Part shown: piece after piece, positions 1 to 7,050 of the stretch
Numbering within the stretch: position 1 is the first letter of the stretch
Layout of the letters: each line of letters starts with the position of its first letter
Assembly (NCBI GenBank): GCA_030606165.1
Contig: JAUWGZ010000011.1
Location: 1-22,409, forward strand
From: Dehalococcoidia bacterium
GTDB taxonomy: Bacteria > Chloroflexota > Dehalococcoidia > GIF9 > AB-539-J10
Direction: 5' to 3'
Length of the DNA: 22,409 nucleotides
Translations under genes and position numbers: made by a program
Notes under the pieces: model-generated
The model's database searches: none
What the model saw: only the letters and a program-made list of their open reading frames with translations
What the model was told of the DNA's origin: nothing

Positions 1-402
1 GCAAAGTACCAAAAAATGTTCCTTCTTCTTGCCTTTTAACCGGCCCCTCACCTCAGCAACCACATCCTCCGGGGACTTGAGCACCGGCTTGGGTTTCTCA
101 CCGGTATCGGCTTCCAGCCTCTTACTTAATTCAAGGGCAGCTTTAATCTGCGCTGCCTTGGCTGGCCCAATACCTTTCGTCTGGGTCAACTCCTCTACAG
201 AAGCATTGGCAATACCTTTGAGATTGCCAAACCGGCTTAACAGCTTCTGGCTAGTCACCATAACGGATTCACCTTTAATCCCTCGACCCAGGATTAAAGC
301 TAAAATTTCCTGGGCGGAAAGAGCTTCACTGCCCAGCTTAAATAGCCTCTCCCTGGGACGCTCACCAGGGGGTAAATCGTGAACAGTAAAAGAGTCTTTC
401 AT
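1..402 (-). CDS. radC: RadC family protein (JAB/MPN domain), 3' end outside window
   Basis: The visible 134 residues are the N-terminal part of RadC (DUF2466 family). They begin MKDSFTVHDLPPGERPRERL, followed by the family's typical block around residues 28-45 (SAQEILALILGRG). A helix-hairpin-helix segment lies at about residues 60-92, with KGIGPAKAAQ at 76-85. The C-terminal JAB1/MPN metal centre that should follow lies beyond position 1, so it cannot be checked. The ATG at 402 is the natural start. It sits three bases after the stop of the upstream gluzincin gene, so radC is probably the last or a late gene of the nfi-prfB operon. Despite its name, the RadC family has no settled biochemical role; a link to DNA repair is traditional rather than proven. 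The identification is confident, the function is not. Confidence 0.93.
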   Translation of the reverse strand, partial: MKDSFTVHDLPPGERPRERLFKLGSEALSAQEILALILGRGIKGESVMVTSQKLLSRFGNLKGIANASVEELTQTKGIGPAKAAQIKAALELSKRLEADTGEKPKPVLKSPEDVVAEVRGRLKGKKKEHFLVLC

Positions 403-405
403 GGC

Positions 406-1653
406 TTATCTTAATATTGTTGATTTTCCAGACGACCTTCGCCAGGTCCGTTCCTCCAGGGCCAGAGCACCCCACAAAGCCAGTGCCGTAGCTAATGCCG
501 CTAACACGGCAATCAGGGCAGGATGAGATTGCCACGCTTCGCTCGCAATGACAGTATGGGATGTTAGTGTTCCCCGCCAACGAGCATCAAGACCATCTAT
601 ATCAAAACCATAGACCTCAGTCAAAGCTTCATCGTAGGTACTACCCTGTTTCAAAATAGCCAATAAATCGAGCATCCTGTCCTGTCCATAATTATCCAGA
701 AGATACTCAACAAGCCTATAGCTTTGAGCATAGGAAAGGCGAGCTTTTTCAGTCTCGGCAGAAAAGGGACTACACAGGCTGCGCACTGAAATGAGCTTAT
801 CTTCCAAGATAGCCTCTTGTAGGCAGGAGCGAAAAACAGGGTCAAGCTCGCCCTCGTTATACATAGCTAACCCTTCGTCAAGCCAGATAGGAAGCTGCCC
901 GTAGGGACTAAAAGTTGCCTGATGAACAACAAGATGCGTCAACTCGTGAACCAGGGCTTTTTTGCCCCAATCGAGGTTGCTCGGAGGAATGCCAATAGCA
1001 ATTATGCCAAATGCAGTAAAGGCAACGCCGCCAGTCCATTCCTGAGGAAAAATCATAGCCCCCTTTAAATCACTAGTGGAGGCATAAATATATATCTTGA
1101 TGGGCCTCTCCGGATAGGTGCCAATATCCTGAGTCAACCTGGCAAGCCCTTCCTCACAGACATCCATCAACTCTCGGGCGAAGGAATCACCGCCTTCATA
1201 CCAGAAAAGGGTCAACTCGCTACCCTGAGACGCGGTACCAGTCAGGCTCTGCCAAATGTAGCGACCGTCATCGAAATGCGCTATCTCGGGAGAGGTCTCA
1301 AATCTGTTCCCGTCAGCATCCTCAATCATCCACCAATATGTGACTTCAGCACCAGGGGGCAAGCTCGAATTTCTCATATCCCATACCCAATTAGCCTCTA
1401 TCCTGCTTGCTGGAGTAAAATCAGCCCAACCCTCACTGACAACTTCAGCGTAGTTCATCTTATCCACCTGGTAATAAAGGCGGACGTCAACGATATCAAC
1501 ATAGCTTTCAGCCTCAAGAGTGAACACAGCCTGGCTTGGGAAACTTACATCTACATCGCTACCTATAACTGCAATATCATCCCCAGCTGCCACGAAGGAG
1601 GGGCTCAAAAGCAAGAGAAGCGCCGAAGTTATTAAGGCGATGCGTTTAATCAT
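406..1653 (-). CDS. secreted, probably membrane-anchored gluzincin-like metallopeptidase (peptidase MA type)
   Basis: A 415-residue protein. Residues 1-23 form a signal peptide: basic MIKR, a run of leucines, then VAAG. The zinc site is HELTH at 236-240, with a likely third ligand Glu260 in WLDEG. This spacing and the surrounding sequence are those of the peptidase_MA-like gluzincins, so a zinc-dependent hydrolase acting outside the membrane is expected; its substrate is unknown. Residues 35-125 look like a beta-rich domain. A hydrophobic stretch at 379-399, followed by Arg/Lys, suggests a C-terminal membrane anchor. The ATG overlaps the prfB stop (ATGA), which implies translational coupling. 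An oddity is that residues 368-377 (VIASEAWQSH) are the translation of a dispersed intergenic-type repeat built into the gene between the enzymatic region and the anchor. Peptidase activity is inferred from the motif only. Confidence 0.8.
   Translation of the reverse strand: MIKRIALITSALLLLLSPSFVAAGDDIAVIGSDVDVSFPSQAVFTLEAESYVDIVDVRLYYQVDKMNYAEVVSEGWADFTPASRIEANWVWDMRNSSLPPGAEVTYWWMIEDADGNRFETSPEIAHFDDGRYIWQSLTGTASQGSELTLFWYEGGDSFARELMDVCEEGLARLTQDIGTYPERPIKIYIYASTSDLKGAMIFPQEWTGGVAFTAFGIIAIGIPPSNLDWGKKALVHELTHLVVHQATFSPYGQLPIWLDEGLAMYNEGELDPVFRSCLQEAILEDKLISVRSLCSPFSAETEKARLSYAQSYRLVEYLLDNYGQDRMLDLLAILKQGSTYDEALTEVYGFDIDGLDARWRGTLTSHTVIASEAWQSHPALIAVLAALATALALWGALALEERTWRRSSGKSTILR
523..560. 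repeat. dispersed repeat of the GTCATTGCGAGCGAAGCG type inside a coding sequence
   Basis: Read on the minus strand, the segment is cATTGCGAGCGAAGCGtGGCAATctc, a partly self-complementary sequence (ATTGC facing GCAAT). From memory, this family occurs in many copies between genes in several bacterial lineages. Its spurious translations (CHCERSVAIS, VIASEAWQS) are familiar, and both appear here in different minus-strand frames. In this window it lies in frame within the gluzincin gene. Only one copy is present here, so the repeat status rests on recall, not on comparison within the window. Confidence 0.6.
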
Positions 1654-2748
1654 TTCCCTACTTTAGACCGAAGGTAGTCAGTGATAAATCCATCTAGTTC
1701 TCCATCCAACACAGCTTCGGCATCGCGAACCTCGTAATCGGTGCGGTGGTCCTTCACCATTTTGTAGGGGTGAAGAACATAACTCCGAATTTGATTTCCC
1801 CAACCCGCTTCAATACGCTTGCCTCTTAGCCTTGCTCTTTCTTCTTCCTTCTTCCCACGCTCCAGCTCTAGAAGGCGAGAATAAAGGACTCTCAAAGCAG
1901 CTTCCTTGTTTTGGTACTGAGACCTCTGACCCTGGCAAGTTGCTATCAGCCCTGTGGGTAAGTGAGTTATCCTGACAGCGCTGCTTGTCTTCTGCATATG
2001 TTGCCCGCCAGGACCACTGGACCTGAAAGTATCTATTTTCAAGTCTTCCGGGTTTATTTTGACATCCACCGTCTCTTCAGCTTCAGGGATGACTTCCACC
2101 AGGACAAAAGATGTGTGGCGGGCATGGTCGGCATCAAAGGGGGAAAGCCGCACCAACCTGTGCACCCCGTGCTCACTTTTGAGATAGCCATAGACATAAT
2201 CTCCCTTAATCTCTAAGATAGCGCTTTTGATACCAGCCTCTTCCCCCGGGGAGACATCTAAGACCTCGGCTTTATAATCGTGCCGCTCCGCCCACCTCAA
2301 GTACATCCTGAGCAACATGTTTGCCCAATCCTGAGACTCTGTACCACCAGCACCAGCATGAAGGGCGAGCATGGCATTTCGACTATCGTAATCGCCCGTA
2401 AAAAGCTGCTGGCTTTCCAACTGTTCAAACCGAGAGCTCAGCTTTCTTAGCTCCAGTTGTATCTCTTCCTTGAGAGAGTAATCTTCTTCCCCGATAGCCA
2501 GAACAATCATTTCCCAAAGATCGGCAACCTTCTTCTCCAGTTCGCGCCAAACATTGACTAGATTTTTCTTGCCCCCAAGCTGGCGCATGATAGCTCGAGC
2601 TTTAGCCGGGTCACGCCAAAAATCAGGTTGGGCTGACTCTGTCTCTATCCTGGCAATTTCCTTTTCCTTGCCAGGGATGTCAAAGATGCACCATGATGTC
2701 TGAAATTTGGCGAAGTAAGGCTTCTAGATTTTCCTTCTCTTCTTGCAT
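1650..2748 (-). CDS. prfB: peptide chain release factor 2, with programmed +1 frameshift
   Basis: RF2 releases nascent peptides at UGA and UAA. The gene is read in two frames. Frame 1 starts at ATG 2748 (AGGAG at 2761-2757, overlapping the nfi stop) and runs 22 codons to an in-frame TGA at 2682-2680 in the context CTT TGA C. A +1 shift on CTT then continues as LDIPGKEKEIARIE into the long frame ending at 1650. The join is 2748-2683 plus 2681-1650, giving 365 residues, the length I recall for E. coli RF2. The product has SPF at 202-204 (stop-codon recognition) and GGQ at 247-249 (peptidyl-tRNA hydrolysis), with SSGPGGQHMQKTSSAVR around it. The CTTTGAC site is the classic autoregulatory RF2 slippery site: low RF2 slows termination at UGA and favours the shift. 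The upstream SD-like element is weak here (ATGGTG rather than AGGGGG). Calling the gene from ATG 2588 would lose 53 residues. Confidence 0.96.
2679..2690 (-). promoter_or_regulatory. RF2 programmed +1 frameshift site
   Basis: On the minus strand the sequence is TGCATCTTTGAC, with codon 22 CTT followed by in-frame TGA at codon 23 and a C after it, the poor termination context typical of prfB. Both flanking frames encode RF2-like sequence and join exactly with a single-base skip. This supports functional recoding and argues against a sequencing error. Confidence 0.93.
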
Positions 2749-2760
2749 CTGAAATACTCC

Positions 2761-3462
2761 TCAATCGAATAACTTTCCTTGGCAGCTTGGTTCGGAGGTC
2801 AGCATTCCTCCGGCAGCGAGGTGAGCCAAGCGGGTGGGTTCAGGAAGTCTATAACCACGGCAGCACTTTATCACCCATTGTAAAGCCGATGCCAGGTCAA
2901 TTTTATGGCCCACGGAAACATATATTGGCTTCACTCCAGATTTAGTCCTTAACGCCGCTCCAATGAGCTCCCCATTATCAAGCAATTCAGCATAAGAGCC
3001 CGCCTCTTCTCCTACAGGCTGATGCCGACCACAAAGGATAGATTTTGCACAGCCTATAGTAGGCAAATCAAGAAAAAGTCCCACGTGTGAGGCAAGCCCG
3101 ACCCTCCTGGGATGAGCAATCCCTTGACCATCGATGAGAATAAGATCGGGAACATTACGTAGTTTTTCACAAGCAGCCAGAATCAAGGGACTTTCTCGAA
3201 AAGACAATAGGCCCGGAATATAGGGCAATGTAAGCTTACCTTGAGCTATCTCTACCTCGGCTATGCTCAACTCAGGATAACGGAGAACTACCACTGCTCC
3301 ACTTGCTACGCCCTGAGCATCAGGAGCAGATATGTCAATACCGGCAACAAGGCGTGGGGTAATAACTTCGTTTTCAGTTACTACTCTTTTCGCCATGCCC
3401 AATTGTATTTCCCTGGCTCGGGCAACGCTCACCTCCCACCCGTGTAATGCATGGACCCTCAC
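2761..3462 (-). CDS. nfi: endonuclease V (deoxyinosine 3' endonuclease)
   Basis: Endonuclease V nicks DNA one base 3' of hypoxanthine and starts repair of deaminated adenine. Family motifs are in order: AGIDIS (Asp43), YIPGLLSFRE (Tyr81, Glu90), LIDGQGIAHPRRVGLASH (Asp111, His117) and GCAKS (Lys140). The reading frame is open back to an ATG at 3594, but I chose GTG 3462. From there the protein has 233 residues and the first catalytic Asp falls at position 43, as I remember for Thermotoga maritima. The extra upstream 44 residues do not look like this family. That start lies just downstream of a good promoter, which would make the mRNA leaderless. The stop overlaps the ribosome binding site of prfB, so the two are probably one transcript. 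Function is confident; the start is less so. Confidence 0.92.
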   Translation of the reverse strand: MRVHALHGWEVSVARAREIQLGMAKRVVTENEVITPRLVAGIDISAPDAQGVASGAVVVLRYPELSIAEVEIAQGKLTLPYIPGLLSFRESPLILAACEKLRNVPDLILIDGQGIAHPRRVGLASHVGLFLDLPTIGCAKSILCGRHQPVGEEAGSYAELLDNGELIGAALRTKSGVKPIYVSVGHKIDLASALQWVIKCCRGYRLPEPTRLAHLAAGGMLTSEPSCQGKLFD

Positions 3463-3469
3463 ATCTTGA

Positions 3470-3497
3470 ATTATAAAGCATTCCACTTTAATAACAA
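3470..3497 (-). promoter_or_regulatory. sigma70-type promoter for nfi-prfB operon
   Basis: On the minus strand TTGTTA (3497-3492) and TATAAT (3475-3470) are separated by 16 bases. The expected transcription start, about seven bases on, is at or next to the GTG start codon at 3462, so the transcript would be leaderless. Confidence 0.65.
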
Positions 3498-3550
3498 ACT
3501 CCGAAGTTGTTGATATGTAAGGAGCGTGGATTCTTACCAAGAGTACCAGT

Positions 3551-3579
3551 TTGCCAAAAATGAACCGCCTTGTTATAAT
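3551..3579 (+). promoter_or_regulatory. sigma70-type promoter for the A/V-ATPase operon
   Basis: TTGCCA (3551-3556) and a perfect TATAAT (3574-3579) are separated by 17 bases. The predicted start near 3586 leaves a leader of about 53 bases before the first ATPase gene. The leader can form a small hairpin (AATCAT facing ATGATT, 3592-3614) of unknown relevance. The promoter is divergent from the nfi promoter, with about 50 bases between the two -35 boxes. Confidence 0.72.
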
Positions 3580-3638
3580 CACGGACGCAAGCAATCATCA
3601 GTTGCTGAAATGATTCCGCCCGATTACAGAAACAGCTT

Positions 3639-3950
3639 ATGGCCAAAGAAATCACCAATAGTGTAGAAGCCCTCGAGGTCGAAGCCGAAAAGATACTCGA
3701 AGAGGCAAGGACCAGAGCCAGCGAAATCCTCCTCGAAGCCAGGGAAGAGGCAAAGAAAATAGTTTCCTCTCAGTTGCCCCTCGATGAGATAAAAACTGAA
3801 TGTGACAAGATTGTGAGTAAGGCCAGGGCAGAAGCCGATAAAAAAATCAAGGACTCTGAGAGGAAAGCTGTTGAAATCGGCATCAATGCTGATAAAAAAG
3901 TAAAAGAGATTACGGAGTTCGTGGTGAATATTGTCACGGGCAGAAGTTAA
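3639..3950 (+). CDS. atpH: A/V-type ATPase peripheral stalk subunit H (G-type)
   Basis: A 103-residue, highly charged protein of Glu, Lys, Ala and Arg, predicted to be one long coiled coil (residues 5-95). It has repeated EAEKILEEARTRASEI and EAREEAKKIV blocks. This is the pattern of the AhaH/NtpF stalk subunit, which pairs with subunit E to tie the catalytic head to the membrane subunit I. Its place as first gene before subunit I matches the usual archaeal operon order and is the strongest support, since sequence alone is low-complexity. There is no clear Shine-Dalgarno before the ATG. The stop is one base before the ATG of the next gene. Confidence 0.85.
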   Translation: MAKEITNSVEALEVEAEKILEEARTRASEILLEAREEAKKIVSSQLPLDEIKTECDKIVSKARAEADKKIKDSERKAVEIGINADKKVKEITEFVVNIVTGRS

Positions 3951-3951
3951 C

Positions 3952-5943
3952 ATGATACCTCTAATCGTCAATACATCTGACCCTATGGCTAAAGTCAGGG
4001 TAGTGACTACCAAGGATTACTCCACCAAGACCCTCAAAACTCTGCATACCGCTGGTGTGCTTCATGTCGAAGAAAGCGAAGAGCTAAAGCCTGTAGACAA
4101 AGAAGCCATTGAACGGGAAAGAAGGGAAATTGGTGAATTATCAACAAGCATTAACGACATATTAGCTTACATGCCAAAAGGAGAAAGAGTATCGCTGAAA
4201 GAGGATGTGGAAGTTATATATACCAGGCCGTTTGACGAAGTTGACAGCGAAGTAAGGTTGCTATGTACCAAGCTCAGCAACGTGCATCAAAGAGCTACCA
4301 AACTCGACAAGGATGTTAAGGAGCTAACAGAACTAACCAAGTATCTTGGCTCTCTGGAGCGGCAGGCCGATATTAGATTACAAGATTTAAATTTTTCTGG
4401 AAGTTATCTTTTTTCTCGGGTCTTTGTGTTTCCAAACGAGTTATTTGAAACTTCATACCCTAAACTTAGAGACTACATACTTGAGAGCCTTTCGGGTACA
4501 GTAGAAAACGAGACTGTCTTGTATGCCATTGCCAAATCGGAAAATCAGGAAACTATAGAGTCCACAGTCAAGGATGATGGGGCCAAGATTCTGCACATAC
4601 CAGAAAAGAATTTGACGCTAAGAGAATTTCTTGAAGCAGCCGACGGCGATATTCACAGTCTTGAAGAAGAACTGGCAAAGCTTCATACCGAGATTGAAAG
4701 TAAAACCAGGGAGAACCTAGAAAAGCTCGTCCTCTTCAGGGAGGCATTGTCAGCCGAAACAGAAAGGTTAGCAGTTTTAGCCAAAGCCTGTGAGGCAAAA
4801 TACGTCACATTAATCGAGGGGTGGATTCCAGAGAATAATGTCGAAACTGCAATTTCTGAGCTCAGGGAGAACATAGGCTATGTGTTCATTGACGCAAGAA
4901 AGCCAGAGCAAGCAGAGGAGCCGCCCACCAAGATGAGGAATGCAACTGCGGTTAAGCCATTCGAAGTCATTGTGAACTTGTTTGGTACCCCAAAGTATAA
5001 GGAATGGGACCCCACTCCGGTAATAGCATACTCCTTTGCCATTTTTTTTGGCATCATGCTGGGGGACGTAGTGTACGCTGCCCTCCTCATGCTATTTGCA
5101 TACCGTGGCCTGCGACTTCTCGCTGATAACCCCGAATCCGAAGGTTTTAAGCTATTCCAAAGGATAATTTACATAAGCGGTGGTGTTGGTTTGGTTATTG
5201 GTGTGCTTACGGGAAGCTACTTAGGTGACTTCTTCCCCAAGTTCTTTGGAATTGAGTTAGCACTCGCCCCAACAGTTCAAGAACGATTGTTAGACCCCGT
5301 GTTCTTCATAGCATTCTCATTAATAATAGGTCTGGTTCACGTAAACATAGCCCATGTGCTCGCACTTATCAGAGGGATAAAGGAGAGGCAGAAAGCGGTA
5401 GTGCCCAACAAAGCCGGGCTATTTATACTTCAGATCGGCGCCATACCCTGGATTATGCATGCCATACTTGGCATAGATATTCCGCTGTTACCTGAACAAA
5501 TATATCCTATCCTGTTATATGTTGCGATTCTGGGCGTAGTACTAATTGTCGTCTCATCCTTGATGGAGAAGGGTGCTTTCCTGGGCGGTATTTTCTGGCT
5601 ATTTGATGTGACCGGGCTGCTGGGCGATGTTATGTCATATGCCAGGCTGGCAGGCGTGGGGCTGGCCACATATTACCTGGCATACTGCTTTAACCTGATG
5701 GCAGAGTTATTATCCGGCATGATGCCTGCTGGAGGAATAGTCCTGGCTATCGTTGGTACCTTGGTATTTGTATTAGTCCTGCTTGTTGGACATGTGCTTA
5801 ACTTGGCTCTCAGTGGCATAACATGTTTTGTACACTCCCTCAGGCTGTGTTTTGTGGAGTTCTTATTCAAGTTCTATGAAGGGGGCGGCAGGGCATATAG
5901 CCCGTTCCGGTTGAAGGCTCGACCTGCATTTGTCAAAGTATGA
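3952..5943 (+). CDS. atpI: A/V-type ATPase membrane subunit I (a subunit)
   Basis: A 663-residue two-part protein. Residues 1 to about 340 are soluble and rich in helices/coiled coil (the stalk-binding arm). The rest carries about seven to eight membrane helices that form the ion half-channels against the K ring. The helix with SYARLAGVGLA contains Arg565, the conserved arginine of this subunit that faces the ring carboxylate. The C-terminal signature HSLRLCFVEFLFKFYEGGG is typical of the family. The start is uncertain. ATG 3952 sits one base after the upstream stop; a TTG at 3931 and an ATG at 3985 are in frame, and the family-like sequence (KVRVVTTKDYSTKTLKTLH) begins just after 3985. Function is confident. 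Confidence 0.96.
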   Translation: MIPLIVNTSDPMAKVRVVTTKDYSTKTLKTLHTAGVLHVEESEELKPVDKEAIERERREIGELSTSINDILAYMPKGERVSLKEDVEVIYTRPFDEVDSEVRLLCTKLSNVHQRATKLDKDVKELTELTKYLGSLERQADIRLQDLNFSGSYLFSRVFVFPNELFETSYPKLRDYILESLSGTVENETVLYAIAKSENQETIESTVKDDGAKILHIPEKNLTLREFLEAADGDIHSLEEELAKLHTEIESKTRENLEKLVLFREALSAETERLAVLAKACEAKYVTLIEGWIPENNVETAISELRENIGYVFIDARKPEQAEEPPTKMRNATAVKPFEVIVNLFGTPKYKEWDPTPVIAYSFAIFFGIMLGDVVYAALLMLFAYRGLRLLADNPESEGFKLFQRIIYISGGVGLVIGVLTGSYLGDFFPKFFGIELALAPTVQERLLDPVFFIAFSLIIGLVHVNIAHVLALIRGIKERQKAVVPNKAGLFILQIGAIPWIMHAILGIDIPLLPEQIYPILLYVAILGVVLIVVSSLMEKGAFLGGIFWLFDVTGLLGDVMSYARLAGVGLATYYLAYCFNLMAELLSGMMPAGGIVLAIVGTLVFVLVLLVGHVLNLALSGITCFVHSLRLCFVEFLFKFYEGGGRAYSPFRLKARPAFVKV

Positions 5944-5980
5944 ACGCAGTTAAAAAATATTTAATTAACGGAGGTGTAAG

Positions 5981-6448
5981 ATGCTAATCAGCCCCGAATC
6001 CCTGGCAGTCATCGGAGGTGCGATAGCTCTAGCCGGAGGCCTGGCCGGCTCAGCCATAGGCATCGGTATCGCCGGCTCGGCTGGGGCAGCTACGCTGTCT
6101 GAAGAACCAGGGCAGCTCAGGAATGTCATCCTCCTGGCGTCGCTACCGATGACCCAGACCTTTTATGGCCTCATAACACTGATACTTATTTTACAAACGG
6201 TGCTTCCCAAAGTCGGTGACACCGGTATGGGTTTCGCAGTATTGGGCATCGGTGTCATAACTGGCGCTGCTGAAGCGTTCTCGGGAGCGTACCAGGGCTC
6301 TGTGTGCGCTTCGGGTATCTCCCTTTTACCCAAGACAAAGGGGCGGATATTGACTAACGCCATGATGTTAGCCGTGTTCGTCGAGCTAATAGGCGTGCTG
6401 GGACTGGTATTCGCCATAATGGCATTAGCCATATTGAAACTCTTTTAA
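5981..6448 (+). CDS. atpK: A/V-type ATPase proteolipid subunit K (rotor ring), Na+-type signature
   Basis: A 155-residue duplicated proteolipid with four membrane helices. Only the second hairpin has the ion-binding glutamate, Glu135 in VFVELIGVLG; the first has LASLPMTQTFYG instead. By my alignment from memory to Enterococcus hirae NtpK, the Na+-ligand set Leu61, Thr64, Gln65, Gln110, Glu139 and the lid Tyr68 correspond to Leu55, Thr58, Gln59, Gln105 (AYQGSV), Glu135 and Tyr62. All are present, so Na+ is the predicted coupling ion. One carboxylate per four helices means few ions per turn, as in enzymes that mainly pump. An extra acidic residue, Glu98, lies in helix 3 about two turns from Gln105. 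A strong ribosome site GGAGGTG (5970-5976) precedes the ATG, consistent with the high copy number of ring subunits. Confidence 0.95.
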   Translation: MLISPESLAVIGGAIALAGGLAGSAIGIGIAGSAGAATLSEEPGQLRNVILLASLPMTQTFYGLITLILILQTVLPKVGDTGMGFAVLGIGVITGAAEAFSGAYQGSVCASGISLLPKTKGRILTNAMMLAVFVELIGVLGLVFAIMALAILKLF

Positions 6449-6459
6449 GAGCATCTAAA

Positions 6460-7041
6460 ATGGAAAAAATAAGCGAAGCCGTTGTCAGCAAAGTGAAGCT
6501 GGACGCCCAGAACATAATAAGAGAGGCTGAGGAGAAAGCGCAAGAAGAGATAGAGAAAGCCAAAAAACAGAGGGAAGTGAAGCTCGAGGAAGAGAGGGGC
6601 AGAATGCTAGGAGAGGCAGAGGAGGAGGTAGCGAGAATTTTGGCTCAGGCCTCTATCAAAGCGCGACAGCAGCTATCGAGCGCGAAAGCTGACACAATCG
6701 CTAAAATAATTGACGGGGCGCGGAGGGAATTGTCCCGAATTTCAAGCGATGAAAGCTATTTTCTGAACTTGATCAGGGAAGCTATGGAGGGACTCGGTGC
6801 GGACAAAGGCAGAATTTATGTTTCTCCAAAAGATGTAAGCACTGTAAAAAGGTTTCTTGAAGCGGATAAGGAATTATCCGGCAAGATAGTGGAGGTCAGG
6901 GAATCCAATTGCCTGGGAGGGGTCATAGCCGAGGATGTTGAGGGAAAGCTCAGGATAGATAACACTTATGAAACCAGACTCGAGATGCTGCTACCAAAGT
7001 TACTGCCCAAGATAAGTAAGGAACTCTTTGAAGCTCCGTAA
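6460..7041 (+). CDS. atpE: A/V-type ATPase peripheral stalk subunit E
   Basis: A 193-residue protein. Residues 1-100 form a long charged helix (AQNIIREAEEKAQEEIEKAK and onward), and residues 105-193 form the small alpha/beta cap (GRIYVSPKDV, NCLGGVIAEDVEGKLRIDNT) that binds the head. The motif GGVIAEDVEGKLRIDNTYETRLE is the family's C-terminal signature and makes the call secure. It pairs with the H subunit as the peripheral stalk. It starts 11 bases after subunit K and ends nine bases before the GTG of subunit C. Confidence 0.95.
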   Translation: MEKISEAVVSKVKLDAQNIIREAEEKAQEEIEKAKKQREVKLEEERGRMLGEAEEEVARILAQASIKARQQLSSAKADTIAKIIDGARRELSRISSDESYFLNLIREAMEGLGADKGRIYVSPKDVSTVKRFLEADKELSGKIVEVRESNCLGGVIAEDVEGKLRIDNTYETRLEMLLPKLLPKISKELFEAP

Positions 7042-7050
7042 GAGAACGTC

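Noticed and set aside
362..580. 72-codon minus-strand ORF containing CHCERSVAIS
   Set aside because: It is the other-frame translation of the dispersed repeat and overlaps the gluzincin gene and radC start.
1650..2588. prfB as a single-frame gene starting at ATG 2588
   Set aside because: The sequence upstream encodes RF2 N-terminal residues in frame to 2681 and joins through CTT TGA C to a short first frame with a ribosome site, so the gene starts at 2748.
3463..3594. 44-residue N-terminal extension of endonuclease V from ATG 3594
   Set aside because: It does not resemble the family, crosses the nfi promoter and runs into the ATPase promoter. The GTG at 3462 places the catalytic Asp at the expected position.
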